A DNA stretch of 64,000 nucleotides from Trinickia terrae (GCF_005144415.1 NZ_SWJE01000010.1:62001-126000), one strand, 5' to 3'. Positions 1 to 11,328 are shown, counted from the stretch's first letter. Notes: a model not told the origin generated them from the letters alone. Numbers and translations are program-made.

Positions 1-1425
1 AAAGGACTGCACAGCGCCGGCCTTTTCGTAGAACCTCCCGTTCTCGAACCGCTCGGCGACGACCGTCCAATAGTAGACGCCCGCCGGCAGATCGGAGACC
101 ACGATATGCCCGGCGTCGAGATCGACGCGATCGACGAGCGGATGCTGCAAGTCCGGTGCCGCCGCCAGCACGAAGCGGAAACGCGTCGCGGCGCCCGGCT
201 CGCCCGCGCGGCTCACGAGCCAGCGGAACTCGTAATCGTGGCTGCCGGGGCGCCGGGCCGCCGAGGCCGAGAGCCCCGTCAAGCGCCGCTCGAACGCATA
301 GGTCTGCGGCAGCCCCTGGAGCCCGTTCGTATCGATCGCGGAGAGACGCACGAAATACGTCCCATCCGGCAGATCGGCAAACGACGCGTGCGGAGCGTCG
401 ACGTGCGCGTCGCGCACGACGTCGAGCACACCCGCATCGCGCGCGATCTCCACGCGATAGCGCCCGGCGCCCGCCAGCGGGTCGAGGTCGAACGCGACTT
501 GGCTGTCGTCCTGGACCTTGGCGGGATTGCGCAAGGCCGGCGCGCCGAGCAGCGCGACCGGGCCGCCGACGCCGCCACTCGCCCGCGTGACGCTGCCGTA
601 ACGCGCGCCGACGAGCTGCCCGGCCGCATAGGCGTCGCGCTGCGGCCCGCCATTGCCAATGCCATTGGCAGCCGCGGCAGCGACGCCCACCGCGCCGTCG
701 AGCACCTCGACCGCCGTCGCCTGCTGCGCGTCGTCGTAGCCGACGCGAAAACGCGTGCCGCGCACGCCGGCCACCACCGACGGCGAGCGGATCTGGAAGC
801 GATCGTCCTTGTGCGTCGCGTGCGTCACCTGGCTGTCGACCTCGCCGCGCTTCAGCGCGAACTGGCGCACGGTCGTGCCGACCAGCGCCGTCTGCCGCAA
901 CGTAGTGAGATCGAGCTCGGTGTTCGACGGCAGCGACAAGTGCGAGCCGTCCGCGAGTTCGAGCGTGACGAAGCCGTTGTCGCCGGTGCGCACGCAGTCG
1001 CCCTCGGCGAGCGTCGCGCCGACCGTCGCCGGCACGTAACGGCCACCGCGGAACGCCCGCTCGACAGGCCCGCTCATGGCGACGACGCTCGCCGTCAGCG
1101 GGTCGCGTCTGAGCAGCGCGACCGGCAGCCGCAACGTCATGCCGGCAGGCAAGTGGCGTGGCTCGGACACGCGGTTGCCGCGGGCCAGCGCCCGCCAGTC
1201 ACCGGGGTCGCGCAAATAGCGTCCGGCGATGCCGATGAGCGTATCGCCGGGCCGGGTCACATAGGGCGCGGCGGCAGCGCTCGCGGTGGGCACATGCGGC
1301 TGGCGCGCCTCAGCCGGCCGCGCCTGGAGCACCGCCAGCGACGCCGCCACGGCAGCGATTGCCACCCTGCGCCGGTATCGTGCGGGCCGCCGCGGCGCCT
1401 GCGCCGCCGGGCTCGCATGCCTCAC
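1..1425 (-). CDS. LysM and FecR domain secreted protein (partial, C-terminus beyond window edge)
   Basis: The reading frame is open for 475 codons and runs off the left edge. A basic N-terminus and an Ala-rich hydrophobic stretch (about residues 20-40) look like a signal peptide. Residues 55-101 form a LysM domain (YVTRPGDTL ... LPAGMTLRLP), which in general binds peptidoglycan. A FecR-type beta domain follows at about 115-270, with the typical VVAGVRGTRFRVG stretch. The rest is rich in YRVEIARD- and YFVRLSAID-like segments resembling fibronectin-type or lipoprotein-anchored repeats. The chosen start is GTG, overlapping the stop of the upstream regulator as GTGA, so the two are probably translationally coupled. 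In Burkholderiales this type of protein commonly sits beside a response regulator. Its role, perhaps envelope sensing, is inferred. Confidence 0.8.
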   Translation of the reverse strand, partial: MRHASPAAQAPRRPARYRRRVAIAAVAASLAVLQARPAEARQPHVPTASAAAAPYVTRPGDTLIGIAGRYLRDPGDWRALARGNRVSEPRHLPAGMTLRLPVALLRRDPLTASVVAMSGPVERAFRGGRYVPATVGATLAEGDCVRTGDNGFVTLELADGSHLSLPSNTELDLTTLRQTALVGTTVRQFALKRGEVDSQVTHATHKDDRFQIRSPSVVAGVRGTRFRVGYDDAQQATAVEVLDGAVGVAAAAANGIGNGGPQRDAYAAGQLVGARYGSVTRASGGVGGPVALLGAPALRNPAKVQDDSQVAFDLDPLAGAGRYRVEIARDAGVLDVVRDAHVDAPHASFADLPDGTYFVRLSAIDTNGLQGLPQTYAFERRLTGLSASAARRPGSHDYEFRWLVSRAGEPGAATRFRFVLAAAPDLQHPLVDRVDLDAGHIVVSDLPAGVYYWTVVAERFENGRFYEKAGAVQSF

Positions 1426-2120
1426 GCGCCCCCCTGCTCGAGGCGCTCGAGACGGTAGCCGTAGCCGTAGATCGGCATCAGCCGGTAGCCGTTCTCGGGA
1501 CGCAGCCCGAGCTTCGCGCGCAGCATCGACACATGGGTGTCCATGGTGCGCGAGGGGATGTCGGCGGCCTGCTTCCAGATCACGTCGAGGATGTGCGCAC
1601 GAGAGAGCGGCCTGCTCAAATGCTGGAACAGCAGCAGCGCGAGCTCGAATTCCTTTTGCGTGAGACTCACTGCGGCGCCCTTCACCAGCACGTTCTTCGC
1701 GCCCAGGTCGAACTCGTAGTCGCCGAAGACTTCCTTCGTGGCGGCCGGACTGAGCTGGTACGCGCGCCGCAAGAGCGCGCCCACGCGCGCGAGCAGCACG
1801 GACGCCGGCACGGGCTTGACGACGTAGTCGTCGGCGCCGGTGTTGAGCATCGAGCTGATGTCGGTCTCGCGGCTGCGGCTCGTCATGAAGAGCACCGGCA
1901 ACTGCTCGGAGACGCTCTGCCGGACCCAGTTCAGCACCTCCTCGCCGGACATGTCGGGCACGTTCCAGTCGAGCACGAGCAAATCGAACGTCTGGCGGCG
2001 CAGCTGCCGCACCAGCGCGCGCCCTTCCGCGAACGCATGACAGACATGCCCCGCCGCCGACAGCGTCTGACAAACGAATTCCGTCTGCGCCGGATCATCA
2101 TCCAGTACCGCGATTCTCAT
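1422..2120 (-). CDS. OmpR/PhoB-family response regulator
   Basis: A two-domain transcription factor of about 232 residues. The N-terminal receiver starts MRIAVLDDDP, with the acidic pair near the start, the phosphoacceptor Asp in LVLDWNVPD (about residue 54) and the conserved Lys in VVKPVPASVL. The C-terminal winged helix (about residues 130-228) is of Trans_reg_C type, ending in GYRLMPIYGYGYRLERL. I chose the ATG at 2120 (MRIAVL) over a GTG five codons upstream because receiver domains of this family begin there and a GGGGTG stretch precedes it. It overlaps the FecR/LysM gene by four bases. No cognate histidine kinase is visible in the window next to it; one may lie left of the edge. Confidence 0.93.
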   Translation of the reverse strand: MRIAVLDDDPAQTEFVCQTLSAAGHVCHAFAEGRALVRQLRRQTFDLLVLDWNVPDMSGEEVLNWVRQSVSEQLPVLFMTSRSRETDISSMLNTGADDYVVKPVPASVLLARVGALLRRAYQLSPAATKEVFGDYEFDLGAKNVLVKGAAVSLTQKEFELALLLFQHLSRPLSRAHILDVIWKQAADIPSRTMDTHVSMLRAKLGLRPENGYRLMPIYGYGYRLERLEQGGA

Positions 2121-2454
2121 AGCACCCCACACCACAATTTCATTTTTCGTCGTTCTTCGGTCTGCACGCCCGTCTCTTCTCCGGCTCGCCGCCGGATCAT
2201 CTCAAAAATGATGCGGATTTCGGCCCTTCGGCCGCAGTGGCAATCACCTTTTTCAAGGGTAAGCGAAAACGAATGACGGCTTTTTGATCGGCTCGCGCCG
2301 CAATTTGCCGGCTTTTCAATGCATTAACGGCATCGACGCGCGCAAATTGACGTACCGCACAGTATAAGAAGCGCGTAAAACAGAATCTTTTAAAGATTGT
2401 CAGATCGAAAAGGAAAGGTAAGTGAGAAGTGCCGGGCTGGCGCCCGCGCCACCG
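2121..2454. other. Intergenic region, AT-rich, with a 15-bp palindrome
   Basis: These 334 bases separate the response regulator start from the end of the DUF1223 gene and contain no credible gene. The stretch from about 2200 to 2410 is clearly less GC-rich than its surroundings, so it probably holds the regulator's promoter. A perfect palindrome, AATCTTTTAAAGATT, lies at 2384-2398. It could be an operator or the stem of a terminator for the upstream minus-strand gene region; the sequence does not decide. Confidence 0.4.
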
Positions 2455-3291
2455 TCAGCGGCAAGCCGGCAGATCGGCAGCTTGCAGCACCTCGCCGGTT
2501 GCCGCGTCCTCGACGAACGCCGCCACGCCGAAGCGGCCAGGCGCGGACGCACGGGCGGCGCCCGCATCCGCCGTCAGCACGACGTCGCGGCGAATCCGCA
2601 CCCGGCCGCCGGCAAGCGGCACCGGCCCCAGCCATTCGCGCACGACGCGATCGTGATGCAGCGTCACGCCACGGTTCTCTCCCGCGTCGACATCGGAGCT
2701 GAGCGCGTTCTCATAGACCGCAATGTAGGCGTTCAGCATGCGCGGCGCACCGGGCCGGGCGGCGAATTGCGCATCGACGCCGAGCGCGCCCGCCGATGGC
2801 GAGGCGGCCGGCGCGAGCGTAATCGCTACGTCGGCTTGCGCGGGCTGGGCCGCCAACTCGCGAAGACGCGCCTCGAAGCTGTCGGACGCCCCCCAGTCGC
2901 GCAGTTCCCGGCCCGCGACGAACACTTCCGGCGTGTAGATCAGATGGCCGCCAGCGTAGGCGGCGAGGCTCTTTTGGCGCTCCGTGAAGCGGTGCTGCGA
3001 AAAGCGGTCGGTCCAGCCGAGGCTGTTCCAGTAGTCGACATGCAGCGCGAGCGGCACCATGCCCGCACCCATGCCCTTGTCGCGCAGCCCGCTGAGCCAC
3101 CGGTCGGCCGGCGGACAACTGCTGCATCCCTCGCTGCTGTAGAGCTCGACGAGCGCCACGCGATGCGCCGGACTGTGCGCGCTGCACGCCTCGCCGCCCG
3201 ACGCGGCGCCGCTCCCCAAACCGAGCGGTCCCGCCAGGGCAACCGCCAGCGCCGCCCTGAGCCCCTTCATCCACTTCGTCCTGGTATGCAT
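2455..3291 (-). CDS. DUF1223 family secreted thioredoxin-like protein
   Basis: 278 residues. A signal peptide (MKGLRAALAVALAG...) is followed by the DUF1223 signature VELYSSEGCSSCPPADRWL at about residues 48-66, which carries a CxxC-type pair in a thioredoxin-like setting. The conserved HVDYWNSLGWTDRFS and YTPEVFVAG stretches follow. Members of this family are predicted periplasmic or membrane-attached proteins of unknown function. The start is supported by AGGGAG eight bases upstream of the ATG. The gene stands alone between two intergenic gaps. A redox role is only suggested by the fold and the cysteine pair. Confidence 0.85.
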   Translation of the reverse strand: MHTRTKWMKGLRAALAVALAGPLGLGSGAASGGEACSAHSPAHRVALVELYSSEGCSSCPPADRWLSGLRDKGMGAGMVPLALHVDYWNSLGWTDRFSQHRFTERQKSLAAYAGGHLIYTPEVFVAGRELRDWGASDSFEARLRELAAQPAQADVAITLAPAASPSAGALGVDAQFAARPGAPRMLNAYIAVYENALSSDVDAGENRGVTLHHDRVVREWLGPVPLAGGRVRIRRDVVLTADAGAARASAPGRFGVAAFVEDAATGEVLQAADLPACR

Positions 3292-3396
3292 GATGCAGCT
3301 CCCTCACGTGCGCGATGTACGTTAGTCGGGCACAGGCGCAAGAGATGACAGCCGCGGCGCTTTTTTAAACGGGGGCGGCCACACAGCCGCCTCCGC

Positions 3397-3891
3397 TCAT
3401 TCGTAGCTCATGATCAGCGTAATCGGCTTGGCCTCTCCCTTCTCGTCGGCGCGCGGCGCCGTCAGCGACAGCACCCCGCCGCTCGGCGGCAAGTGGTAAT
3501 ACCCGCCCGGCTGCCACGGGAACGCGCGTCCCTTCGGATCGACGAAGCGCGTCACGACGTCGTCCTTCGCGCCGGGTCCGATCGTCGAGCGCGCCGCATC
3601 GTTGGCCATGAACGACACCTCCGCGGGCGGCACGCCGGCGGCCTGCGCCGCGAACGTGACTTTGAGACCGCGGCTCGTGCCGGCGATCGAGGGTCCGCCT
3701 GCCGCGGTCACCGGTTCGATGGGCGCGGCGCTGACCTCGAAGCTCGGCCCGACGATGCGGCCGACGAACGTGATGATGCCGCCCTGCCCCGTCATCGGCC
3801 CCGCCGCCGACGTCGCCGGCATCGTCAAAACGGCCGCCGCCCCCAATGCGGCGCCAAGCATGGTCAGGGGATACAGGTTCTGCGCGCTCAT
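3397..3891 (-). CDS. Secreted fimbrial-subunit-like protein without cysteines
   Basis: 164 residues from the ATG at 3891 (MSAQNLYPLTMLGAALG), chosen because GGGAG lies eight bases upstream. A longer in-frame start at 3939 has a Shine-Dalgarno-like stretch that is too close. An N-terminal signal peptide ends near TSAAG. The mature part begins GGIITFVGRIVGPSFEV and ends ITLIMSYE, which resembles the first and last beta strands of chaperone-usher pilins (TVTFTGEIV ... VTYQ). The cysteine pair usual in type 1 pilins is absent, and there is no usher or chaperone gene nearby, so pilus function is uncertain. It may be a stand-alone secreted beta-sandwich protein. Confidence 0.65.
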   Translation of the reverse strand: MSAQNLYPLTMLGAALGAAAVLTMPATSAAGPMTGQGGIITFVGRIVGPSFEVSAAPIEPVTAAGGPSIAGTSRGLKVTFAAQAAGVPPAEVSFMANDAARSTIGPGAKDDVVTRFVDPKGRAFPWQPGGYYHLPPSGGVLSLTAPRADEKGEAKPITLIMSYE

Positions 3892-4056
3892 CTTGAACTC
3901 CCGGTTTACTGCCGCTGCGCGGCTGATTGGTCTCTTCACTGCCTCTTTGTCGCCGTCATCTCGAAATTAGGACGATGTCAAGCATCGGTGCCTCGCGGCT
4001 TGCCGTGTCCGCCGGTTGCAAACCGGCGTCAACCCGGTGTATCGTGTGCGCTGCTA

Positions 4057-6180
<2,124 letters not shown>

Positions 6181-6203
6181 GCGTTCCGCATGACGCATGA
6201 CCG

Positions 6204-6234
6204 GCAAAAAGCCCGCTTCGGCGGGCTTTTTGCT
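6204..6234 (+). terminator. Rho-independent terminator of thiC
   Basis: AAAAAGCCCGC, loop TTCG, GCGGGCTTTTT. A perfect GC stem with a stable UUCG tetraloop, followed by a T run, lies directly downstream of thiC. The A run on the other side could make it work in both directions. Confidence 0.93.
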
Positions 6235-6409
6235 GCGCGCTTGCTTGTAGTGGTCTCGCCGCGCGGCGTTGCGCGATTCCCTGTCGTGCGGACACCCTGC
6301 GCCGAAACAATCCGTAAAACGAACGGCCGCGCCGCCCCTTCCGCATTGGCGTACAGTGATCGCACGGTGTGCCGCGCCCAGGCCGTATCGATTCCAGGAA
6401 GCGCATTTC

Positions 6410-6871
6410 ATGAATACCAAGCTTGCAGCAACAGCGCTCGCCGGCGCAGTGTCATTGGCCGGCTGCTACTACGGACCCTACGGCTATGACCCGTACGGCG
6501 GCTATTACGGCTACCACACGACAGTGCCGGCTGCGGCGACGCAGCAAGCCGTCCCGGTCGTCGCCCAGCCGGGCGCCGCGTCCATTCCGCCACCGAACCA
6601 GCCGCCTCCTCCGCCCGCCACCTACAGCACGGCGCCCGCCATAACGCAATACGCGGTCGCCGACGTGCCCGGCTACTACGCCTATCCCGCCTACTATCCG
6701 GCCTACCCGGCCTACTATCCCGCCTACCCGGCTTACTACGGCTACCCGTACTGGTGGGGTCCGTCCGTCTCGATCGGATTCGGAGGCTGGTGGGGCGGGC
6801 GCGGCTGCTGCTGGGGCGGATGGCATGGCGGCTACTGGCACGGCGGCGGCGGTTGGCACGGGCATCGCTAG
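6410..6871 (+). CDS. Tyr/Pro/Gly-rich predicted lipoprotein
   Basis: 153 residues from the ATG at 6410 (MNTKLAATALAGAVSLAGC), with AGGAA upstream. The N-terminus is a lipoprotein signal with a lipobox (SLAGC). The mature protein is low-complexity: YGPYGYDPYGGYYGY, a Pro-rich linker, four copies of a PAYYPAY-type repeat (about residues 85-110) and a Gly/Trp/His-rich tail with a CC pair. Short repeat-rich lipoproteins of this kind are common in Burkholderiales. No enzyme domain is visible, and I do not recognise a function beyond surface or outer-membrane attachment. Confidence 0.75.
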   Translation: MNTKLAATALAGAVSLAGCYYGPYGYDPYGGYYGYHTTVPAAATQQAVPVVAQPGAASIPPPNQPPPPPATYSTAPAITQYAVADVPGYYAYPAYYPAYPAYYPAYPAYYGYPYWWGPSVSIGFGGWWGGRGCCWGGWHGGYWHGGGGWHGHR

Positions 6872-6924
6872 CCCGGCATCCCCGCGCGGGCGTGTTCTGT
6901 TCTTTAAGGCCGTACTTACCCGCC

Positions 6925-6952
6925 TTGACTGAACCGCCCCGGCTCCTATGCT
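6925..6952 (+). promoter_or_regulatory. Sigma70-like promoter of the lactate permease gene
   Basis: TTGACT at 6925-6930, a 16-base spacer, and TATGCT at 6947-6952, about 50 bases before the permease start. It is the best promoter match in this gap. Confidence 0.5.
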
Positions 6953-7001
6953 TGGAAGCGCAAGCACGCGCCCGGCATCGAACAACAACGAAGGAGCCGA
7001 G

Positions 7002-8600
7002 ATGTTCCATCAACTGCTTACCCCCATCGGCAATGCGCTATTGCCGTCGTTCATCGTCGCAGTCCTTCCCATCGCACTCGTACTCGTCCTGCTCGGCTGG
7101 GCCCGTCGGCCGGCATGGCAGGCCTCGCTCGCGGGCCTCGTGCTCGGGCTCGTCATCGCAGTCGCGCTCTGGCAGTTTCCGCTCGGCCTCGCGCTCGACT
7201 CGGTCTTCGCGGGCGCCGTGTTCGCCGTCTGGCCCGTGATGTGGATCGTCTTCAATGCGATCGTGCTCTACAACATCGCGCAGCGCTCCGGCCGCTTCGC
7301 AGCGTTCCGCATGTGGATGATCGACAACCTGCCCAACGACCGGCGCGTCGTGCTCGTCGTCATCGGCTTCTCGTTCGGTGCGCTGCTCGAAGGCATCTCC
7401 GGGTTCGGCACGCCGATTGCGATCACGAGCTCGCTCCTGATCCTGCTCGGCTTTCCGACGCTCGAAGCCCTAACCTTCACGCTGATCTTCAATACCGCGC
7501 CGGTCGCATTTGGCGCACTCGGCGTGCCGATCACGGTGCTCGGCGCAGTCACGCACCTGCCCGTCGATGCGCTCGGCAAGATGGTCGGCCGGCAATTGCC
7601 GTTCTTTGCGCTCCTGCTGCCGTTCTACGTGATCGCCGTCTACGCGGGCCTGCGCAACATGCTGCGGATCTGGCCCGTGCTGCTCGTCTCGGGCGCGAGC
7701 TTCGCGCTCACGCAGTTCGTCACCTCGAACTACATCAACTACAGCCTGACCGACGTGCTCTCGTCGCTCGTCTCGCTGATCCTCACGATCGGCTTCCTGC
7801 GCGTCTGGAAGCCCGCTGCGGATGCGCAGTTCGCCGTCAGCGTCGATCGCGCCGGCGAGGCGCGCGGCGAGGTCGGTGGCTGGCAGGGATGGATTCCGTG
7901 GCTCGTGGTGTCGGCGGTCGTGATCGTCTGGACCATCGCGAAGGTCTTCCTGATCGGCGATATCAAGCTGCCGTGGCCGGGGCTCGACAAGGCCGTCTAC
8001 ATCACCCTCTATCACACGCCCTATGGCGCCGTCTGGGACTTCCAGCCGCTCGGGACCGGCACCGCGATCCTCGTCGCGTCGATCATCACGGCGCTCCTCG
8101 TCAGGCTCCCCGTACGCGAGTTCTTCTGCGCAATCGTCGATACCTGGGTGCAGACGCGCATCGCCATTCTCACCGTCGCGACCATCGTCGGCCTCGCGTA
8201 CCTGATGAACTACTCGGGCCTGAACTACACGCTCGGCCTCGGCGTGGCGTCGGTCGGCGCGCTCTTTCCGCTGGTATCGGCATTCCTCGGCTGGGTGGCC
8301 GTGTTCCTGTCGGGCAGCGACACCTCGGGCAACGCGCTCTTCGGCAACCTGCAGGTCGTGGCCGCGCATCAGTTGAACCTGGACCCGGTGCTGATGGCGG
8401 CGACCAACTCGTCGGGCGGCGTGATGGGCAAGATGATCTCGCCGCAGAACATCTCGACCGGCGTCGCGACCACCGAGCTCAAGGGCAAGGAAGGCGTCGT
8501 GTTCGCGAAGACGTTCAAGCATTCGATCTTCCTCACGATCGTGCTCGGCGTTCTCGTGTGGCTCCAGCAGAACGTCTTGACGGGGATGATTCCGCACTGA
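7002..8600 (+). CDS. lldP: L-lactate permease (LctP/LldP family)
   Basis: 532 residues from the ATG at 7002, preceded by AAGGAG. An upstream in-frame start would add 18 hydrophilic residues and lacks a ribosome site. The protein is an inner-membrane transporter of many hydrophobic helices. It carries the family's GALLEGISGFGTPIAI motif (about residues 125-140) and the C-terminal FLSGSDTSGNALFGNLQ and GVMGKMISPQNI segments. By family it takes up L-lactate, D-lactate or glycolate with protons. No lactate dehydrogenase gene is adjacent. Confidence 0.95.
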   Translation: MFHQLLTPIGNALLPSFIVAVLPIALVLVLLGWARRPAWQASLAGLVLGLVIAVALWQFPLGLALDSVFAGAVFAVWPVMWIVFNAIVLYNIAQRSGRFAAFRMWMIDNLPNDRRVVLVVIGFSFGALLEGISGFGTPIAITSSLLILLGFPTLEALTFTLIFNTAPVAFGALGVPITVLGAVTHLPVDALGKMVGRQLPFFALLLPFYVIAVYAGLRNMLRIWPVLLVSGASFALTQFVTSNYINYSLTDVLSSLVSLILTIGFLRVWKPAADAQFAVSVDRAGEARGEVGGWQGWIPWLVVSAVVIVWTIAKVFLIGDIKLPWPGLDKAVYITLYHTPYGAVWDFQPLGTGTAILVASIITALLVRLPVREFFCAIVDTWVQTRIAILTVATIVGLAYLMNYSGLNYTLGLGVASVGALFPLVSAFLGWVAVFLSGSDTSGNALFGNLQVVAAHQLNLDPVLMAATNSSGGVMGKMISPQNISTGVATTELKGKEGVVFAKTFKHSIFLTIVLGVLVWLQQNVLTGMIPH

Positions 8601-8746
8601 GTTCCGCGCGCGATCGGACCGGTCTGCGCCCCTGTCCAACGGAATTTGCCGTTTCTTGCTGTTTCATCGCACAGTGAAATATCGGCGCGAAGCCGGTGAT
8701 AAGATGCGTGCGCATCCTGTCCCGAGCGCTTCGCAGCGCGTCTTCG

Positions 8747-9676
8747 ATGAAACTCCAAAACATAGTCCAACTGATGGTGCTCGCCGCATTGTGGGGCGCA
8801 TCGTTTTTATTCATCCGCGTCGGTGTGACCGAGTTCGGCGTGGCGCCGTTGATGGCGCTGCGCGTCGCGATCGGCGCACTGTTCCTGCTCGGCCTGCTGT
8901 TCGCGCGCAAGCCGCCGCGCGAGGCGTTGAGCATGCTGCGCCAACGGGCGGGGCCGCTCGTGATCCTCGGCGTGCTCAATTCGGGCGCGCCGTTTTGCCT
9001 GTTCGCGTTCGCCGAGCTGACGCTCTCGGCGGGCGTGACGTCGGTCATCAATGCGACGACGCCGCTCTGGGGCGCGCTCGTCGCCTACGTGTGGCTCAAG
9101 GACCGCTTGAACGCGGCGCGCTCGCTCGGCCTCGCGCTCGGCTTCGCCGGCGTGCTGACGCTCGTGTGGGACCAGATCGCCTCCCCGCACGGCAGCGGCG
9201 CCGCGACGCCGTGGGCCACCGCGCTGGCCGCTGCCGCCGCGCTCTGCGCGACGCTCTGCTACGGCATCGCTGCGAACTACACGAAGCGTCATCTGAGCGG
9301 TGTCGATGCGCTCACGCTCGCCGCAGGCAGCATGACCGGATCGACGATCGTGCTCGTGCCGTTCGCGCTCGTCACGTGGCCCGCGGCGCCGGTCTCGCTG
9401 CATGCGTGGGGCGCCGTGCTGGCGCTCGGCGTGGCCTGCACGGGCATCGCGTACTTCATCTACTTCCATCTGCTCAATGTGGCGGGCCCGGCCCGCGCGA
9501 TGACGGTCACCTTCGTGATCCCGATCTTCGGGATTCTCTGGGGCGCGCTGTTTCTCGCCGAGCGCGTGAGCCCGGCGATGCTCGAAGGCTGCGCGATCGT
9601 GCTCCTCGGCACGGCGCTCGCCACCGGCTTCATCAAGGGCATCCCGTGGCGGCGGGAGACAGGAAAAGCATCCTGA
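8747..9676 (+). CDS. DMT-superfamily (EamA) transporter
   Basis: 309 residues from MKLQNIVQLMVLAALWGASFLFIR, with ten predicted membrane segments in two EamA repeats (about residues 5-135 and 150-290). Typical motifs are ALWGASFLFIRV in repeat 1 and GTALATGFIKG at the end of repeat 2. Members export metabolites or amino acids; the substrate cannot be told from sequence. Upstream in-frame codons exist, but residue 1 at 8747 fits the family start. The gene is monocistronic. Confidence 0.88.
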   Translation: MKLQNIVQLMVLAALWGASFLFIRVGVTEFGVAPLMALRVAIGALFLLGLLFARKPPREALSMLRQRAGPLVILGVLNSGAPFCLFAFAELTLSAGVTSVINATTPLWGALVAYVWLKDRLNAARSLGLALGFAGVLTLVWDQIASPHGSGAATPWATALAAAAALCATLCYGIAANYTKRHLSGVDALTLAAGSMTGSTIVLVPFALVTWPAAPVSLHAWGAVLALGVACTGIAYFIYFHLLNVAGPARAMTVTFVIPIFGILWGALFLAERVSPAMLEGCAIVLLGTALATGFIKGIPWRRETGKAS

Positions 9677-10047
9677 TTGCTTTTGACCGGCGCCGCGCAT
9701 GCGATGCGGCGCCATGAAATACCCTTCCCTCATCCGCCAATCCCCGGCCACCGTACCCGATCGCACAGATAGACGCTCGAGTCTGGACTTACCCTGGAAT
9801 CAACGCCCCCAACGCTCACTGGCTTTGCATGGGACCGGAGTAAGCGCTAAAGCGCTAACTCCGGATCGACACGTGAGCTGCCCCCCAAGGGGGCTTCTCA
9901 GTGCGCTCGGGGCGGCCCGGCGCGCACTGAGATACATCGTTTTGCTCGCTTTGTTACACTCGATTCGAGTGCTTCAGCGGAGTCCGGCATGCCTCGCCTC
10001 CTGGTTCGCGTGGTCTCGTACGATCTATTCGTTTGCGTGGTCTCGCC
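9677..10047. other. Intergenic region with repeat elements, no gene seen
   Basis: 371 bases between the DMT transporter and the EAL gene. No convincing coding sequence is present. It holds a palindromic repeat (9821-9870) and an adjoining GC-rich inverted segment to about 9930, described separately. Confidence 0.6.
9821..9930. repeat. Dispersed palindromic intergenic repeat, copy 1
   Basis: The core GGAGTAAGCGCT, AA, AGCGCTAACTCC (9837-9862) folds into a near-perfect hairpin, extended outward by CC/GG. It is preceded by GCTTTGCATGGGACC, which recurs exactly at 33346-33360, where the same hairpin follows. The 3' side (TGCCCCCCAAGGGGGC, then a CGGGGCGGCCCG segment) is also self-complementary. 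This looks like a REP/BIME-like element. Confidence 0.75.
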
Positions 10048-11328
10048 ATGACCACGAAACGCGATCTGACGCTCGCAGGCCTCCTGCCGAGGCTCGCACG
10101 CGATGCGGCGGGATGGTATGCGACGCACGAATCGGTCACGCTGCGTACGGCGTTCCAGCCGGTGCTGTCGATCGCGCACAAGCGCATCGTCGGCTACGAA
10201 GCGCTCTTGCGCGCGACGGCAGCCGACGGCCGCGCCATCACGCCTGAGGAATTGTTCGGCGAGGCGCATTCGCTCGGCGCCGCCCTCACGCTCGAGCGGC
10301 TCACGCGCTGCGTGCACTTCGCCAATTTCGCCGAGCAGGACGCCAAGACCGATTGGCTGTTCGTCAACGCGCAGCCCCGCCTCTTCCAGATCGGCTGGCC
10401 ACAGCGCACCTTCGTCGACGAGCTGTGCGCACACTTCGGCTTGCCCCACAGCCGCATCGTGATCGAAGTGCTCGAGCAGCCCGCCAACGACGAAGCGCTC
10501 CTCGCGCACGCCATCGCCTCGCTGCGTGAGCGCGACTTCCTGATCGCCATCGACGACTTCGGCACCGGCTTCTCGAACTTCGATCGCGTCTGGCAATTCC
10601 GGCCCGACATCGTGAAGCTCGACCGCTCGCTCGTCACGCGCATCGCAAGCGCGGGGAGCGACCATCAGTTCGTCACGCACCTCGTCACGATGCTGCACCG
10701 CGCGGGCGCGATGGTGCTGGCCGAGGGCGTCGAGACCGAGGGCGAGCTGATGACGCTGATGAGCGCCGACATCGATTTCGTCCAGGGCTATTGGCTCGGC
10801 CGCCCGCAGGCGTCGATCGACGCGGCCAACGCCGCCGCGCCGGCGCTGATCGAATCGATGTGGCAGCGCTTCAACGCGCGCGCCAAAGCGCATCGCGGCG
10901 GCAGACCGCCCGCGTGCGCGGGCTTCGAAGAAGCGGTGATGGCCGGGGCGCGCGTCTACGAGGCCTCGGGCGACCTCGCGCAGGCGGCCGAATTCGCGTT
11001 TCGCGTGCCCGAAGCGCGGCGCGTGTTCGTCATCGACGCGCACGGCGAGCAGCAGCGGCCGTCGATCGCCGCGGCCGGCGCGTCGCGGCCCGAACGCCTC
11101 GCGCCGCTCTATCCCGACATTCACAGCAACTGGTCACGGCGCGGCTATTTCAAGCGCGCGCTTGCATCGCCGGGACGCGTCGCGGTGATGGGCCCGCACT
11201 TCTCGCCGTCGGACGGCAAGGATTGCTATACGGCCGCCGTGGCCATCACGCTGAACGGCGCGCTCGACGTGTTCTGCGTCGATTTCATGATGGAAGCGCA
11301 TACCCCCGTTCATGCGGCCGGGAACTGA
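10048..11328 (+). CDS. EAL-domain cyclic-di-GMP phosphodiesterase with C-terminal Cache-like domain
   Basis: 426 residues from the ATG at 10048. The EAL domain spans about residues 25-260. Catalytic signatures look intact: YEALLR, EVLEQ, AIDDFGTGFSNF, VKLDRSLV, LAEGVETEGEL and QGYWLGRP, so hydrolysis of c-di-GMP is plausible. The C-terminal 150 residues contain YPDIHSNWSRRGYFKRAL and YTAAVAITLNGALDVFCVDF, which resemble a Cache/PDC ligand-binding fold. No membrane segment was seen, so this would be a cytoplasmic sensor. No GGDEF domain is present, and nothing else is in the operon. Confidence 0.9.
   Translation: MTTKRDLTLAGLLPRLARDAAGWYATHESVTLRTAFQPVLSIAHKRIVGYEALLRATAADGRAITPEELFGEAHSLGAALTLERLTRCVHFANFAEQDAKTDWLFVNAQPRLFQIGWPQRTFVDELCAHFGLPHSRIVIEVLEQPANDEALLAHAIASLRERDFLIAIDDFGTGFSNFDRVWQFRPDIVKLDRSLVTRIASAGSDHQFVTHLVTMLHRAGAMVLAEGVETEGELMTLMSADIDFVQGYWLGRPQASIDAANAAAPALIESMWQRFNARAKAHRGGRPPACAGFEEAVMAGARVYEASGDLAQAAEFAFRVPEARRVFVIDAHGEQQRPSIAAAGASRPERLAPLYPDIHSNWSRRGYFKRALASPGRVAVMGPHFSPSDGKDCYTAAVAITLNGALDVFCVDFMMEAHTPVHAAGN

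Noticed and set aside
106-1458. Long plus-strand open frame opposite the FecR/LysM gene
   Set aside because: Arg/Ala-rich shadow frame; the minus strand carries recognisable LysM and FecR domains with a GTGA-coupled start.
9821-9870. Palindrome considered as a tRNA gene remnant or attachment site
   Set aside because: No tRNA arms or anticodon loop can be drawn, no integrase is nearby, and the same element recurs at 33346 in a plain operon gap.
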